A DNA stretch of 64,000 bases from an uncultured Lachnospiraceae bacterium (GTDB lineage Bacteria > Bacillota > Clostridia > Lachnospirales > Lachnospiraceae), in NCBI GenBank assembly GCA_910576975.1, contig CAJTJY010000003.1:62470-126469 (forward strand), read 5' to 3'. The position numbers were made by a program, and so were the translations under genes. The notes under the pieces were generated by a model. It searched no databases, was not told the DNA's origin, and saw nothing but the letters and a program-made list of their open reading frames with translations. How positions within the stretch are numbered: the first letter of the stretch is position 1; every line of letters starts with the position of its first letter. This document shows positions 53,886 through 62,822 of this stretch, one piece after another.

Positions 53886-54668
53886 ATGACATGCCGTGAA
53901 ATCATATCATTATTGCAGGAACAGTCCCCAGAGGAATTTGCCTGTGATTGGGATAACGTCGGGCTTTTGGTAGGCGATTTTGAACAGGAAATCAAGACAG
54001 TGTACATAGCGCTTGACGCAACAGACGAGACAATTGCCGAAGCATCGGCACAAGAGGCAGATTTGCTTTTGACCCATCATCCCATGATATTTAAAGGCTT
54101 AAAGAAAGTCAATACCCTGGATTTTACTGGGAGGCGGGTCATAAAGCTGATACAGGACCATATCTGCTGTTATGCCATGCACACGAATTTTGACGTTAAG
54201 GGCATGGCGGAGCTTGCAGCGCAACAGATGAGGCTCACGGACTGCCAGGTGCTAGAGACAACTTGCCAGGGAGCACAGGGAGCCGAGGGAATCGGGCGTG
54301 TCGGGCTTTTGCCCGAAGAGATGTCTTTAGAAACTTGTATCCATCATGTAAAGCAGGCATTTTCTGTGGACACAGTGAAAGTGTTTGGAGATTTAGCGCA
54401 GAAAGTGAGAAAGGCGGCGGTCAGCCCGGGATCTGGGAAGAGCGTGATTTCTCATGCCCTGCAGGCAGGAGCAGAAGTGCTAATTACTGGCGATATTGAT
54501 CATCATGAGGGAATTGACGCTGCAGCCCAGGGACTTGCGGTGATTGACGCTGGACATTACGGCGTGGAGAAACTGTTTATATCGTATATGGTTCAGTTTC
54601 TGACAGAAAGGACGGAAGGAATTAGGATCGTGGGACAGCCTGAGAAACATCCATTTTTATTTGTATAG
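53886..54668 (+). CDS. Nif3-like dinuclear metal centre protein (YqfO family)
   Basis: This 260-residue protein has the Nif3 motifs WDNVGLLVGD, LLLTHHPMIFKGLKKV (metal histidines), AMHTNFDV and VLITGDIDHHEGIDAA plus VIDAGHYGVEKL at the C terminus. It is annotated in databases as GTP cyclohydrolase I type 2, but the true activity is uncertain; members bind two metal ions in a toroid hexamer. ATG at 53886 has AAGGAG before it; ATG at 53868 is the alternative. It overlaps no neighbour and follows trmK by 20 bases. Confidence 0.9.
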   Translation: MTCREIISLLQEQSPEEFACDWDNVGLLVGDFEQEIKTVYIALDATDETIAEASAQEADLLLTHHPMIFKGLKKVNTLDFTGRRVIKLIQDHICCYAMHTNFDVKGMAELAAQQMRLTDCQVLETTCQGAQGAEGIGRVGLLPEEMSLETCIHHVKQAFSVDTVKVFGDLAQKVRKAAVSPGSGKSVISHALQAGAEVLITGDIDHHEGIDAAAQGLAVIDAGHYGVEKLFISYMVQFLTERTEGIRIVGQPEKHPFLFV

Positions 54669-54680
54669 CGGAGGTGGCCA

Positions 54681-56345
54681 ATGAAAAAATCATCGTATCA
54701 GATTCGCATCAACGGGGAGGAGAAGCAATATCCGGTGGGAACCGCTTTTCTGGAAATTGCCAGAGAATACCAGCCGGATTATCGGGATGATATCGTACTG
54801 GTAATGTTCAACAACCGTTTGAGGGAGCTGCATAAACGGGTGAAAGAGGATGGTGAGCTTGCTTTTGTAACCACCAGTGAGAAAGCGGGGAAGAAAGCTT
54901 ACCGGCGCAGTGTCACCCTGATGATGCAGCGCGCAGTCAACAATCTGGCAAAGCAAGACGGAAAGCATGTGACTGTGCGGGTGGAACATTCCATCAGCCA
55001 GGGCTATTACTGTGAACTGCAGGGGCAGGAGGCAGATGAGGCTTATCTTGCAAGGTTGAAGCAGGAGATGACGCAGCTTGTCGGGCAAGAGCGTCCCATT
55101 GAGAAAAGGAGCGTCTCTACGGACGAGGCGGTGAGCCTGTTTCGGGAACTTGGCATGCATGACAAGGAGCGCTTGTTTGCCTACCGCAGAAGCTCAAAAG
55201 TTAATATATATAGCATTGGCAATTATAAAGATTATTTTTATGGCTATATGGTTCCCAACACCAGTTATCTGAAGTATTTTGACTTGAAGCTGTATCAAAA
55301 AGGCTTTGTACTGTTGTTTCCCAATAAAGATACCAGGGTAGCGGCAGATTTTAAACCTTCCCATAAGTTGTTTCATGTGCTCAAAGAGTCGGTAGAGTGG
55401 GGAGAGATGCTAGATATCGGAACTATCGGAGCTTTGAACGACGCAGTGGCCAAGGGGCGGATCCGGGACGTGGTCCTGGTAGCGGAGGCATTGATGGAGC
55501 GCAAGATCGGAATGCTTGCCGAGGAAATTGCAGCTAAGCCAGACAAGAAGTTCGTGATGATTGCAGGTCCGTCTTCTTCTGGGAAAACTACGTTTTCTCA
55601 CAGACTTTCGATTCAGATGATGGCGCTAGGGCTGAAACCGCATCCCATTGCCTTGGATGATTACTATGTGGACCGGGTAGATACGCCAAAGCACCCTGAC
55701 GGGAGCTATAATTTTGAGTGCTTAGAGGCTTTGGATATTGAATTATTCAATCAGGACATGTCTGCATTGCTCAATGGAGAACGGGTAGAGCTTCCTATTT
55801 ATAATTTCCGCACTGGAAAACGGGAATATAAAGGAAAATTCAAGCAATTGGGCAAGAATGACATTCTGGTGCTCGAGGGAATCCATGGCCTCAATGACAA
55901 GCTCTCCTATTCCCTGCCAGCTTCCAGCAAGCTCAAAATTTATATCAGCGCTTTGACGCAGCTTAATATTGACGAACATAATATTTTGCCAACTACGGAC
56001 GGAAGGATGATACGGAGGATTGTCCGGGACGCCCGTACAAGGAATATTTCTGCGAGAGAGACGATTGCCATGTGGGACTCGGTGCGCAAGGGGGAGGAAC
56101 AGTATATTTTTCCTTTCCAGGAAGAGGCGGATATCATGTTTAACTCAGCCTTGATTTATGAACTGGCGGTATTAAAGCAGTATGCGGAACCGCTGCTGTT
56201 TCAGATTGATAAAAAAAGCCCGGAATATGCAGAGGCAAAACGCCTGTTGAAATTCTTGGATTATTTTCTTCCAGTTCCAAGTGAGGATATTGCAAAGAAT
56301 TCTATTTTGCGGGAATTTATTGGAGGAAGCTGTTTTAACGTATAA
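54681..56345 (+). CDS. Nucleoside kinase (uridine kinase-like with N-terminal TGS-like domain)
   Basis: This 554-residue protein has an N-terminal TGS/ThrRS-like region (KKSSYQIRINGEEKQYPVGT to about 200) and a C-terminal PRK-type kinase with Walker A GPSSSGKTTF (about 296-305), ALDDYYVDR, and DILVLEGIHGLND. Firmicutes proteins of this architecture are annotated as nucleoside kinase or uridine kinase; the N-terminal part resembles the editing side of threonyl-tRNA synthetase, with the reason unknown. It begins 12 bases after the Nif3 gene. The nearby pyrBI genes support pyrimidine salvage. The last gene of this run. Confidence 0.88.
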   Translation: MKKSSYQIRINGEEKQYPVGTAFLEIAREYQPDYRDDIVLVMFNNRLRELHKRVKEDGELAFVTTSEKAGKKAYRRSVTLMMQRAVNNLAKQDGKHVTVRVEHSISQGYYCELQGQEADEAYLARLKQEMTQLVGQERPIEKRSVSTDEAVSLFRELGMHDKERLFAYRRSSKVNIYSIGNYKDYFYGYMVPNTSYLKYFDLKLYQKGFVLLFPNKDTRVAADFKPSHKLFHVLKESVEWGEMLDIGTIGALNDAVAKGRIRDVVLVAEALMERKIGMLAEEIAAKPDKKFVMIAGPSSSGKTTFSHRLSIQMMALGLKPHPIALDDYYVDRVDTPKHPDGSYNFECLEALDIELFNQDMSALLNGERVELPIYNFRTGKREYKGKFKQLGKNDILVLEGIHGLNDKLSYSLPASSKLKIYISALTQLNIDEHNILPTTDGRMIRRIVRDARTRNISARETIAMWDSVRKGEEQYIFPFQEEADIMFNSALIYELAVLKQYAEPLLFQIDKKSPEYAEAKRLLKFLDYFLPVPSEDIAKNSILREFIGGSCFNV

Positions 56346-56446
56346 GCATATCTGAAAGCAAGGGGAACATGCCTTGAAGCGTTGCGCGCTCGTGCCAGAG
56401 GAAGACATCGATATTTAACGGTATTTGGTGTGTCAAAGCGTGCAAT

Positions 56447-56680
56447 GGGGCTGTGGCGCTAATATATTCAAAAGGGTCTGTGGCACTAACATAAATTACA
56501 AGACATAAATTTGCACAAAAGGTCTTGCCGCATTTGCGGCAAAGACAGAATGCACAAAAATCACTCTGGAAAGCTAGCTTTCCAAGATGATTTTTGTGCA
56601 TTTTGTTTGCATTGCTTCGCAATGTAAATCTTTTGTGCAAATTTATGTCTTGTAATTTATGTTAGTGCCACAGACCCTTT
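56447..56680. repeat. Nested palindromic element: type I full copy (56471-56680) beside half of another
   Basis: The full copy has perfect 51-bp inverted ends beginning AAAGGGTCTGTGGCACTAAC, an inner GCGGCAAAGAC hairpin and the core GGAAAGCTAGCTTTCC (56568-56583), also found at 3953-3968. To its left, 56447-56470 matches the left half of the minimal element at 46134 (GGGGCTGT, then AATATATTCA), as if one element landed in or next to another. No reading frame. The rest of 56346-56790 holds only the pyrBI promoter. Confidence 0.8.
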
Positions 56681-56703
56681 GTTCCAGGAAAAAGAATTTT
56701 TTC

Positions 56704-56755
56704 TTGCATTTTATTTGGCCATGTTATATGATGATAAAGATGCCTGCCGGCAGGC
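56704..56755 (+). promoter_or_regulatory. pyrBI promoter and palindrome
   Basis: TTGCAT (56704-56709), 17 bases, TATGAT (56727-56732). GCCTGCCGGCAGGC, a perfect 14-bp palindrome at 56742-56755, lies just past the expected transcription start. No PyrR-type antiterminator was seen. Confidence 0.6.
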
Positions 56756-56790
56756 GTTCAGATTGCTAAATGAAAGATAGGAGGCGTTGT

Positions 56791-57711
56791 ATGCGTCATT
56801 TAATGAGCCCGCTGGATTTGTCTGTTGAGGAATTGGACAAACTGCTTAATCTGGCAACTGATATTGAAAATAATCCTCAGAAATATGCTCATGCTTGTGA
56901 TGGAAAGAAGCTTGCGACCTGCTTTTATGAAGCTAGTACCAGGACGAGGCTGAGCTTTGAAGCGGCGATGTTAAATCTTGGCGGCAGTGTTCTTGGCTTT
57001 TCTAGTGCAGACAGCAGTTCTGCATCTAAGGGAGAAAGTGTTTCTGATACGATTCAGGTAATTTCCTGTTATGCAGATATCTGTGCCATGCGCCATCCCA
57101 AGGAAGGAGCCCCCCTGGTCGCTTCTGAAAAGTCAAAAATTCCGGTTATCAATGCAGGAGACGGGGGTCATCAGCATCCCACTCAGACATTGACAGATCT
57201 TCTTACCATCCGTTCTTTAAAAGGACGCTTTGACTATTTGAACATTGGTCTTTGCGGCGACCTCAAATTCGGTCGTACCGTCCATTCTTTGATTAATGCT
57301 CTGATTCGATATCCCAACATTAAATTTACACTGATTTCTCCAGAAGAGCTCCGGGTGCCCAGTTATATCCGTGAAGACGTGCTTGGGAAGAACCGTATCC
57401 CATATTGGGAAGTGGAACGTTTAGAAGACGCCATGGAGCAACTGGATATTCTTTACATGACCCGGGTACAGAGAGAGCGTTTTTTCAATGAAGATGATTA
57501 CGTTAGGATGAAGGATTTCTATATCTTGGACAAAAAGAAAATGGCTTTTGCCAAAGAGGACATGATCGTCATGCATCCTTTGCCCAGGGTAAATGAGATC
57601 TCGGTGGATGTAGACGAGGATCCTAGAGCCGCATATTTTAAACAGGCGCAATACGGGGTCTATGTGAGGATGGCTTTGATTCTTACGCTGTTGGAGGTGG
57701 ATGTATGTTAA
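56791..57711 (+). CDS. pyrB: Aspartate carbamoyltransferase, catalytic subunit
   Basis: This 306-residue enzyme joins carbamoyl phosphate and aspartate in pyrimidine synthesis. Motifs: FYEASTRTRLSFEAAM (carbamoyl phosphate site), DGGHQHPTQTLTDLLTI and MHPLPRVNEISVDVDEDPRAAYF. ATG 56791 follows AGGAGG. It overlaps pyrI by seven bases, so the two subunits are made together. The presence of PyrI predicts a CTP/UTP-regulated class B holoenzyme. Confidence 0.97.
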   Translation: MRHLMSPLDLSVEELDKLLNLATDIENNPQKYAHACDGKKLATCFYEASTRTRLSFEAAMLNLGGSVLGFSSADSSSASKGESVSDTIQVISCYADICAMRHPKEGAPLVASEKSKIPVINAGDGGHQHPTQTLTDLLTIRSLKGRFDYLNIGLCGDLKFGRTVHSLINALIRYPNIKFTLISPEELRVPSYIREDVLGKNRIPYWEVERLEDAMEQLDILYMTRVQRERFFNEDDYVRMKDFYILDKKKMAFAKEDMIVMHPLPRVNEISVDVDEDPRAAYFKQAQYGVYVRMALILTLLEVDVC

Positions 57712-58142
57712 ATGTAGGCGCTATTACAGAAGGATTCGTGCTCGATCATATCCAGGCTGGTACCAGCCTGTCCCTTTATTATGATTTAAAGCTTGACCAG
57801 CTTGATTGCTGTGTAGCCATTATCAAAAACGCTCGCAGTAACAAGATGGGGAAGAAAGATATTCTGAAAGTGGAATGTGATATCGATGCTCTTGACTTGG
57901 ATGTGCTTGGGTTTATCGATCATAATATTACTGTGAATATCATTAAAGGTGAAAAGATTGTCGAAAAGAAAGTATTGAAGCTTCCGCAAGAAATTAAGAA
58001 TGTCATTCGATGTTGTAATCCCAGATGCATTACCTCCATTGAACAGGAGCTGGATCAAATATTTCTGTTGACGGATCCTTCCACTCAGACGTATCGTTGC
58101 AAGTACTGTGAAGAAAAATATAAAAGTCATAAGCTGCCGTAG
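57705..58142 (+). CDS. pyrI: Aspartate carbamoyltransferase, regulatory subunit
   Basis: This 145-residue subunit has an N-terminal nucleotide-binding domain (GAITEGFVLDHIQAGTSL, IIKNARSNKMGKKDILKVE) and a C-terminal zinc domain with ligands Cys103 or Cys104, Cys108, Cys132 and Cys135. These connect it to PyrB and relay allosteric control. The length is typical. It overlaps pyrB and is followed by remnants of a palindromic element and the RNase P RNA on the other strand. Confidence 0.95.
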   Translation: MLNVGAITEGFVLDHIQAGTSLSLYYDLKLDQLDCCVAIIKNARSNKMGKKDILKVECDIDALDLDVLGFIDHNITVNIIKGEKIVEKKVLKLPQEIKNVIRCCNPRCITSIEQELDQIFLLTDPSTQTYRCKYCEEKYKSHKLP

Positions 58143-58164
58143 GATTTGATTTACGTCATGCTCT

Positions 58165-58253
58165 GTATTGCTTTTATGTGCATTTTGTTTGCTTTGCAAT
58201 GTAACCCTTTTAAACAAATTTATGTCTTGTAATTTATGTTAGGCGACAGCCTT
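58165..58253. repeat. Half of a type I palindromic element, decayed
   Basis: It matches the right half of the element at 56471-56680 (TGTGCATTTTGTTTGC, GCAATGTAA, AAATTTATGTCTTGTAATTT, ATGTTAG, GACAGCC) but has no left half, so the palindrome is lost. It sits between pyrI and the RNase P RNA gene. Confidence 0.65.
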
Positions 58254-58275
58254 CAGGCATACGTTTTCTTAAAAA

Positions 58276-58613
58276 GCGGGGCGGTAAGCCGGGTTATGTC
58301 TTGGATAATCATCTATCTAGCCTGACTGTTGCCAGTCAGGTCGAGCGACCTACCTGAAGCTGGCGGGCCGCGTCAACGCTTCTGTTCGGTCTTGCTTCGG
58401 ATGGGGTTTACATATGCCCTGTCTGTTGCCAGACAGGCGGTAGTCTCTTAAGCTGCCCTTCCACCCTTACTATGGTCTCATAGCGGTATATTTCTGTTGC
58501 ACTGTCCTTGGAGTCGCCTCCACCGGCCGTTAACCGGCATCCTGCCCTGCGAAGCCCGGACTTTCCTCACCTGCGGTCTTTCGACACTTGCAGCTGCGAT
58601 TATCTGCCCCGCT
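58276..58613 (-). ncRNA. rnpB: RNase P RNA
   Basis: On the minus strand the ends pair (AAGCGGGGC... and ...GCCCCGCTT) and the universally conserved cores are present: GAGGAAAGTCCGGGCT near the 5' end, GGGTGGAAGGGCAGC-type and AACCCCATCC-type segments in the middle, and AGGTAGGTCGCTCGACC then ATAACCCGGCTTACCGCCCCGC at the 3' end. Stem-loops with CTGTCTG-TTGC-CAGACAG type tetraloops fit. It processes tRNA 5' ends with RnpA. Five T residues after the 3' stem act as terminator. Ends are approximate. Confidence 0.96.
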
Positions 58614-58719
58614 TTGGTATATCTTAACATAATTTTATTTGAGATACAACTTTTTTTGTTGCCCTGGCGGATAAATAATGGTAGAATGATTAATAGACAG
58701 ATGAAAAGGAGACGGATTT

Positions 58720-59463
58720 ATGAGAAAAATCATAAAAAAAGGTATAATATTGGCTGCAGCAGTTATGGTAGCGGCGCTCCTTACCGGTTGCGGGGATTCC
58801 ATAATACCCCTTACAGAGAATGAAGAATCCATCGTGATACAATATTCTGCCGGGACACTTGCAAAGCATAACGGTTTTCAGCAGGAGGGGTTGACGGCGG
58901 TGTATCCTGAGGAGGAAGATCCCAAGCAGGACGAGGAAGAGAATCAACCAGAAGCTGAGGAGGAGAAAGAAGAGCAGGACAACAAGCCTGAGAAAAAGGA
59001 AGATAAGGAATCCGATGCGCAGCAGGAAGAAGAATTAGAACAAACGGAGCAGATTACCCTGACAGAGGCGATCGGCCAGCCTGGAGTCGAATTTTCCTAC
59101 AAGGACTACTCGATTGTCAGCGGCTACAGCGAGGGGGATTATTTTTCCATCGATGCCCCTGCAGGCAGCGTATTTCTGGTACTGAATATCAATATTACGA
59201 ATACGGGAGATCGGACGGCAGAATGCAATCTTCTGGCGAAACAGCCCAAATTCACGTTATCGCTGAATCAAGGCGCGAAGATTGAGAACGAGGTGACGAT
59301 GCTTTCAAATGACGTTTCCACTTATGTGGGCAATTTGGAGGCTGGACAGACGGAGGCAGGAATTTTATTGTTCCAGGTGAAGGAGGACATGGCAAGTCAG
59401 ATCTCATCCCTTCAGCTTAGCCTTGAAATGGGCGGCAAGACAAATGTCATTCAAATAAAATAA
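58720..59463 (+). CDS. Lipoprotein with acidic linker and DUF4352-like domain
   Basis: This 247-residue lipoprotein has a signal peptide and lipobox LLTGC (Cys24). A Glu/Lys-rich low-complexity linker spans about 63-115. The C-terminal 130 residues form an Ig-like beta domain (PAGSVFLVLNINITNTGD, then LNQGAKIENEVTML, YVGNLEAGQTEAGILLFQV), as in DUF4352/DUF5067 proteins. It is attached to the outer face of the membrane. Function unknown. AAAAGGAG precedes the ATG. It is divergent from rnpB. Confidence 0.82.
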   Translation: MRKIIKKGIILAAAVMVAALLTGCGDSIIPLTENEESIVIQYSAGTLAKHNGFQQEGLTAVYPEEEDPKQDEEENQPEAEEEKEEQDNKPEKKEDKESDAQQEEELEQTEQITLTEAIGQPGVEFSYKDYSIVSGYSEGDYFSIDAPAGSVFLVLNINITNTGDRTAECNLLAKQPKFTLSLNQGAKIENEVTMLSNDVSTYVGNLEAGQTEAGILLFQVKEDMASQISSLQLSLEMGGKTNVIQIK

Positions 59464-59566
59464 TTCTTGATAAATTAAAAAATATTGTGTATTTTTCAGA
59501 AAGTATATGCTATAATGAAACAAATAGATTGATAGGCAGTATACCGGAGAGGAGCGATTGACAATT

Positions 59567-60490
59567 ATGGATACGAATATTCTTTTGGAGAATGGAACAA
59601 ATGAGCTGGAGGTATTGGAGTTTACTCTGGCAGGAAATCATTATGGAATTAATGTAGCGAAGATTCGGGAGATATTAACTTACCAGCCGGTTACTCCGAT
59701 TCCCAATGCACATCCCTGTGTGGAAGGTATATTTATGCCGCGTGACACCATGATTTCTGTTATAAATCTGCGTGGATGCCTTGGACTTCCTGACAATGAG
59801 AAAGATGGTTTGTTTATTATTACGAACTTCAACAAGTTGAATATTGCGTTTCATGTAGATGAAGTCTGCGGTATCCACAGGCTTTCCTGGGCAGACATTA
59901 TTACGCCGGATGCAACGATCAACATCGAGGAGAATGGGGTTTCTACCGGAGTGATCAAGCTAGAGGACAGATTGATCGTGATTCTCGATTTCGAGAAGAT
60001 TGTAACAGATATCAGTCCAGAGACAGGACTGCAGGTTTCTGACATTGAAGAGCTCGAGGGGCGCAACAGGAGCGACGAGCCGATTATCGTGGCAGAGGAT
60101 TCTCCGCTGTTGTCTAAATTAATTACCGACTGCCTGAAGAAAGCAGGATATACCAAGCTGATTATTAATAATAATGGTCAGGAGGCCTGGGACAAACTTT
60201 GTGAATACCGCAAGGAAGGCAATCTGGATGATAAGGTACATATGATTATTACCGATATCGAGATGCCGCTGATGGATGGGCACCGCCTGACAAAGCTGGT
60301 GAAAGAGGATGAAGAATTAAAGCATATTCCGGTAATTATTTTCTCCTCCCTGGTAAATGAGGAAATGCGCCGCAAAGGAGAGATGCTGGGCGCCGATGCG
60401 CAACTTACCAAGCCTGAGATTGGAAAATTGGTAAGCGCCATCGATAAGCTTTTGGACGAGAGGAAACAGAAGCTGGCTCAGAAGCAATAA
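59567..60490 (+). CDS. cheV: CheV-like chemotaxis coupling protein (CheW-receiver fusion)
   Basis: This 307-residue protein has a CheW domain (about 10-150, EFTLAGNHYGINVAKIREIL, INLRGCLGLPD) linked to a receiver domain (about 170-295), with acidic pocket VAEDSPLLSK, phosphoacceptor in MIITDIEMPLMDG and a lysine near the C terminus (LTKPEIGK). CheV couples receptors to CheA and takes part in adaptation. TTG at 59558 is an alternative start with GGAGAGG close by. Together with the two receptors it points to a motile cell; no other che or fla genes are in the window. Confidence 0.92.
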   Translation: MDTNILLENGTNELEVLEFTLAGNHYGINVAKIREILTYQPVTPIPNAHPCVEGIFMPRDTMISVINLRGCLGLPDNEKDGLFIITNFNKLNIAFHVDEVCGIHRLSWADIITPDATINIEENGVSTGVIKLEDRLIVILDFEKIVTDISPETGLQVSDIEELEGRNRSDEPIIVAEDSPLLSKLITDCLKKAGYTKLIINNNGQEAWDKLCEYRKEGNLDDKVHMIITDIEMPLMDGHRLTKLVKEDEELKHIPVIIFSSLVNEEMRRKGEMLGADAQLTKPEIGKLVSAIDKLLDERKQKLAQKQ

Positions 60491-60560
60491 AATTTTTAGA
60501 AAGATGAATAATTTACCTGCCTGGAGAGGGTCAGAGAAGGCGTTTTCCACAGACAGGCAG

Positions 60561-60589
60561 AGGGATCCTGGGACACAGGATTCCTTTTT
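60561..60589 (+). terminator. Intrinsic terminator after cheV
   Basis: AGGGATCCTG pairs with CAGGATTCCT (one G-T pair), then five T residues. A weaker CTGCCTG/CAGGCAG pair lies just upstream (about 60519-60560). Confidence 0.8.
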
Positions 60590-60753
60590 CATCTGATTGG
60601 GAAATTTTGTTCTGATTATTTAATCAGGATTAGGGCGTCGAAAGGTCTGAAAAGCCCTCTGGGCAAAGTTTTGTTCTACAGCAAAGGAAGAAAGTTGTGG
60701 GAAGCGAATGCCGCGGCATGGATGGCTGATAACAATACAAAGGAGGATATGGA

Positions 60754-61467
60754 GTGAATAGATTATCGTTGGAAGCAGAATTGAAAGGAAATACTTATCC
60801 TGGGAGAGGGATTGTAATTGGGAAATCTAAGGACGGGAAATATGCGGTGACTGCCTACTTCATTATGGGAAGAAGTGAGAACAGCAGAAACCGCATTTTT
60901 GTGGAAGAAGGAGAGGGAATTCGCACGCAAGCATTTGATCCTTCCAAATTAAGCGATCCCAGCCTGATTATTTATGCTCCAGTACGGGTGCTTGGCAATA
61001 AGACGATTGTGACCAATGGGGATCAGACGGATACGATTTATGAACTAATGGATCAGCAACAGACTTTTGAACAGGCGTTGCGTACTAGAAAGTTTGAGCC
61101 GGACGCTCCGAATTACACGCCTCGGATTTCCGGAATTATGCATCTGGAAAATGGTGAGTATAATTATGCCATGTCGATCTTAAAGAGCAGCAATGGAGAT
61201 CCAAAATCTTGCAACCGCTATACATTTGCCTATGAGAATCCTTTAAATGGAGAAGGGCATTTTATCCATACCTATATGGGGGATGGGAATCCCTTGCCTA
61301 GCTTCGAGGGCGAGCCAAAGCTTGTGGAACTGGATGTAGATATTGACCAGCTTGCCAGGAATATATGGGATAGCCTGAATGAAGAGAACAAGGTATCGCT
61401 GTTTGTGCGTTATATTGAAATTGAGACTGGTAAATATGAAACCCGCATTGTAAATAAGAATCAGTAA
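60754..61467 (+). CDS. IMP cyclohydrolase, PurO-like
   Basis: This 237-residue protein matches the IMP cyclohydrolase (PurO-type) fold: ELKGNTYPGRGIVIGKSKDGKYAVTAYFIMGRSENSRNR, then NGDQTDTIYELM, DAPNYTPRISGIM and FAYENPLNGEGHFIHTYMGDGNPLPSFEGEPK. It closes FAICAR to IMP, the last step of purine synthesis. The start is GTG at 60754, seven bases after AGGAGG; an ATG at 60749 opens only ATG-GAG-TGA. Next door is the formyltransferase for the preceding step, so both steps of PurH are split here between two proteins. Confidence 0.88.
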   Translation: MNRLSLEAELKGNTYPGRGIVIGKSKDGKYAVTAYFIMGRSENSRNRIFVEEGEGIRTQAFDPSKLSDPSLIIYAPVRVLGNKTIVTNGDQTDTIYELMDQQQTFEQALRTRKFEPDAPNYTPRISGIMHLENGEYNYAMSILKSSNGDPKSCNRYTFAYENPLNGEGHFIHTYMGDGNPLPSFEGEPKLVELDVDIDQLARNIWDSLNEENKVSLFVRYIEIETGKYETRIVNKNQ

Positions 61468-61515
61468 GATCAAGGAAGCTTCCTTAATGAATGGCTAGAC
61501 AGAATGGAGGAAAAT

Positions 61516-62694
61516 ATGCAGGAGTTAGAATTAAAGTACGGTTGCAACCCCAACCAGAAACCATCTAGAATCTACATGGAAGGGGGAGAGCTCCCTATCA
61601 AGGTATTAAACGGAAAGCCAGGCTATATCAATTTCTTGGATGCATTTAACGGCTGGCAGCTCGTAAAGGAATTAAAGAAAGCCACGGGGCTTCCAGCGGC
61701 GACTTCTTTCAAACATGTCTCCCCGGCAGGCGCAGCAGTAGGCTTGCCGCTCACAGAAGTGGAGAAGAAGATCTATTGGGTGGACGATATGGATGTGGAA
61801 TTTACGCCGTTAGCCAACGCCTATGCAAGAGCCAGAGGCGCAGACAGGATGTCCTCTTTTGGAGATTTCATTTCTCTATCTGACGTTTGCGATGCAGCTA
61901 CTGCCAAGATTATTAAGCGCGAGGTTTCGGACGGAGTCATTGCTCCAGGGTATGAACCTGAAGCACTTGAGATATTGAAAGCTAAGAAAAATGGTAATTA
62001 TAATGTTATAGAGATAGATCCGTCATATGAGCCCGATCCCTTAGAGCGCAAGGAAGTATTTGGCATTACTTTTGAACAGGGAAGAAATGAATTAAAGATA
62101 GATAATGATTTTTTTGGAAACGTGGTGACGGAGAATACAACGATTCCTGAATCTGCAAAGATTGATTTGGCAATCGCCATGATTACTTTGAAATATACCC
62201 AATCTAATTCCGTATGTTATGCAAAAGACGGTCAGGCAATCGGCATTGGCGCCGGACAGCAGTCCCGCATTCATTGCACCCGCCTTGCAGGGCAGAAAGC
62301 GGACAATTGGTTTTTGCGTCAGGCGCCCAAAGTCCTTAATCTGCAATTTGTAGACGGTATTGCGCGTGCCGACCGGGATAACGCCATTGATCTTTATATT
62401 GGGGAAGAATATATGGATCTCTTGGCGGACGGGGCATGGGAGAAGACTTTTAAAGTAAAGCCGGAGATTTTTACTAGAGAGGAGAAGCGTGCCTGGCTGG
62501 ATCAGATGACAGGAGTTGCTTTGGGATCTGATGCATTTTTCCCGTTTGGAGATAATATTGAGCGTGCCCATAAGAGCGGCGTTTCCTATGTGGCAGAACC
62601 TGGCGGTTCCATCCGTGATGACCATGTGATTGCGACCTGCAATAAATATCATATGGCTATGTGCTTTACGGGAATCCGTTTGTTCCATCATTAA
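61516..62694 (+). CDS. AICAR formyltransferase (stand-alone, PurH-like)
   Basis: This 392-residue protein corresponds to the formyltransferase part of PurH: LKYGCNPNQKPSRIY, LNGKPGYINFLDAFNGWQLVKEL, AATSFKHVSPAGAAVG, and GIGAGQQSRIHCTRLAGQKA, AEPGGSIRDDHVIATC near the end. The cyclohydrolase domain of PurH is absent; that activity is supplied by the PurO-like protein 48 bases upstream. It uses 10-formyl-tetrahydrofolate. ATG 61516 follows GGAGG; a longer ATG at 61504 precedes it. Confidence 0.93.
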   Translation: MQELELKYGCNPNQKPSRIYMEGGELPIKVLNGKPGYINFLDAFNGWQLVKELKKATGLPAATSFKHVSPAGAAVGLPLTEVEKKIYWVDDMDVEFTPLANAYARARGADRMSSFGDFISLSDVCDAATAKIIKREVSDGVIAPGYEPEALEILKAKKNGNYNVIEIDPSYEPDPLERKEVFGITFEQGRNELKIDNDFFGNVVTENTTIPESAKIDLAIAMITLKYTQSNSVCYAKDGQAIGIGAGQQSRIHCTRLAGQKADNWFLRQAPKVLNLQFVDGIARADRDNAIDLYIGEEYMDLLADGAWEKTFKVKPEIFTREEKRAWLDQMTGVALGSDAFFPFGDNIERAHKSGVSYVAEPGGSIRDDHVIATCNKYHMAMCFTGIRLFHH

Positions 62695-62787
62695 TGAAAG
62701 AAGAGCGGCTGATCAAGGGGACTGTTTCCATGCAGAGATGTTTTGGGGCAGTCTCTTTGCCATTTGCAGCAGCACATAACTGCCTTT

Positions 62788-62816
62788 ATGTGTTGAAAAA
62801 CGCACGGAATGGAGGA
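62788..62816 (+). promoter_or_regulatory. Hairpin-Shine-Dalgarno cassette before the SPFH gene
   Basis: GTGT (62790-62793) pairs with GCAC (62802-62805, with a T-G pair), followed by GGAATGGAGG and the ATG at 62823. Fourth copy, with the upstream word ACTGCCTTTATGTG. Confidence 0.5.
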
Positions 62817-62822
62817 ATTTAT

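Noticed and set aside
60491..60753. ZTP (pfl) riboswitch before the purine genes
   Set aside because: Expected from gene context, but the conserved GACTGGCG-type core was not found; only a CTCTGGGCA word resembles part of it.
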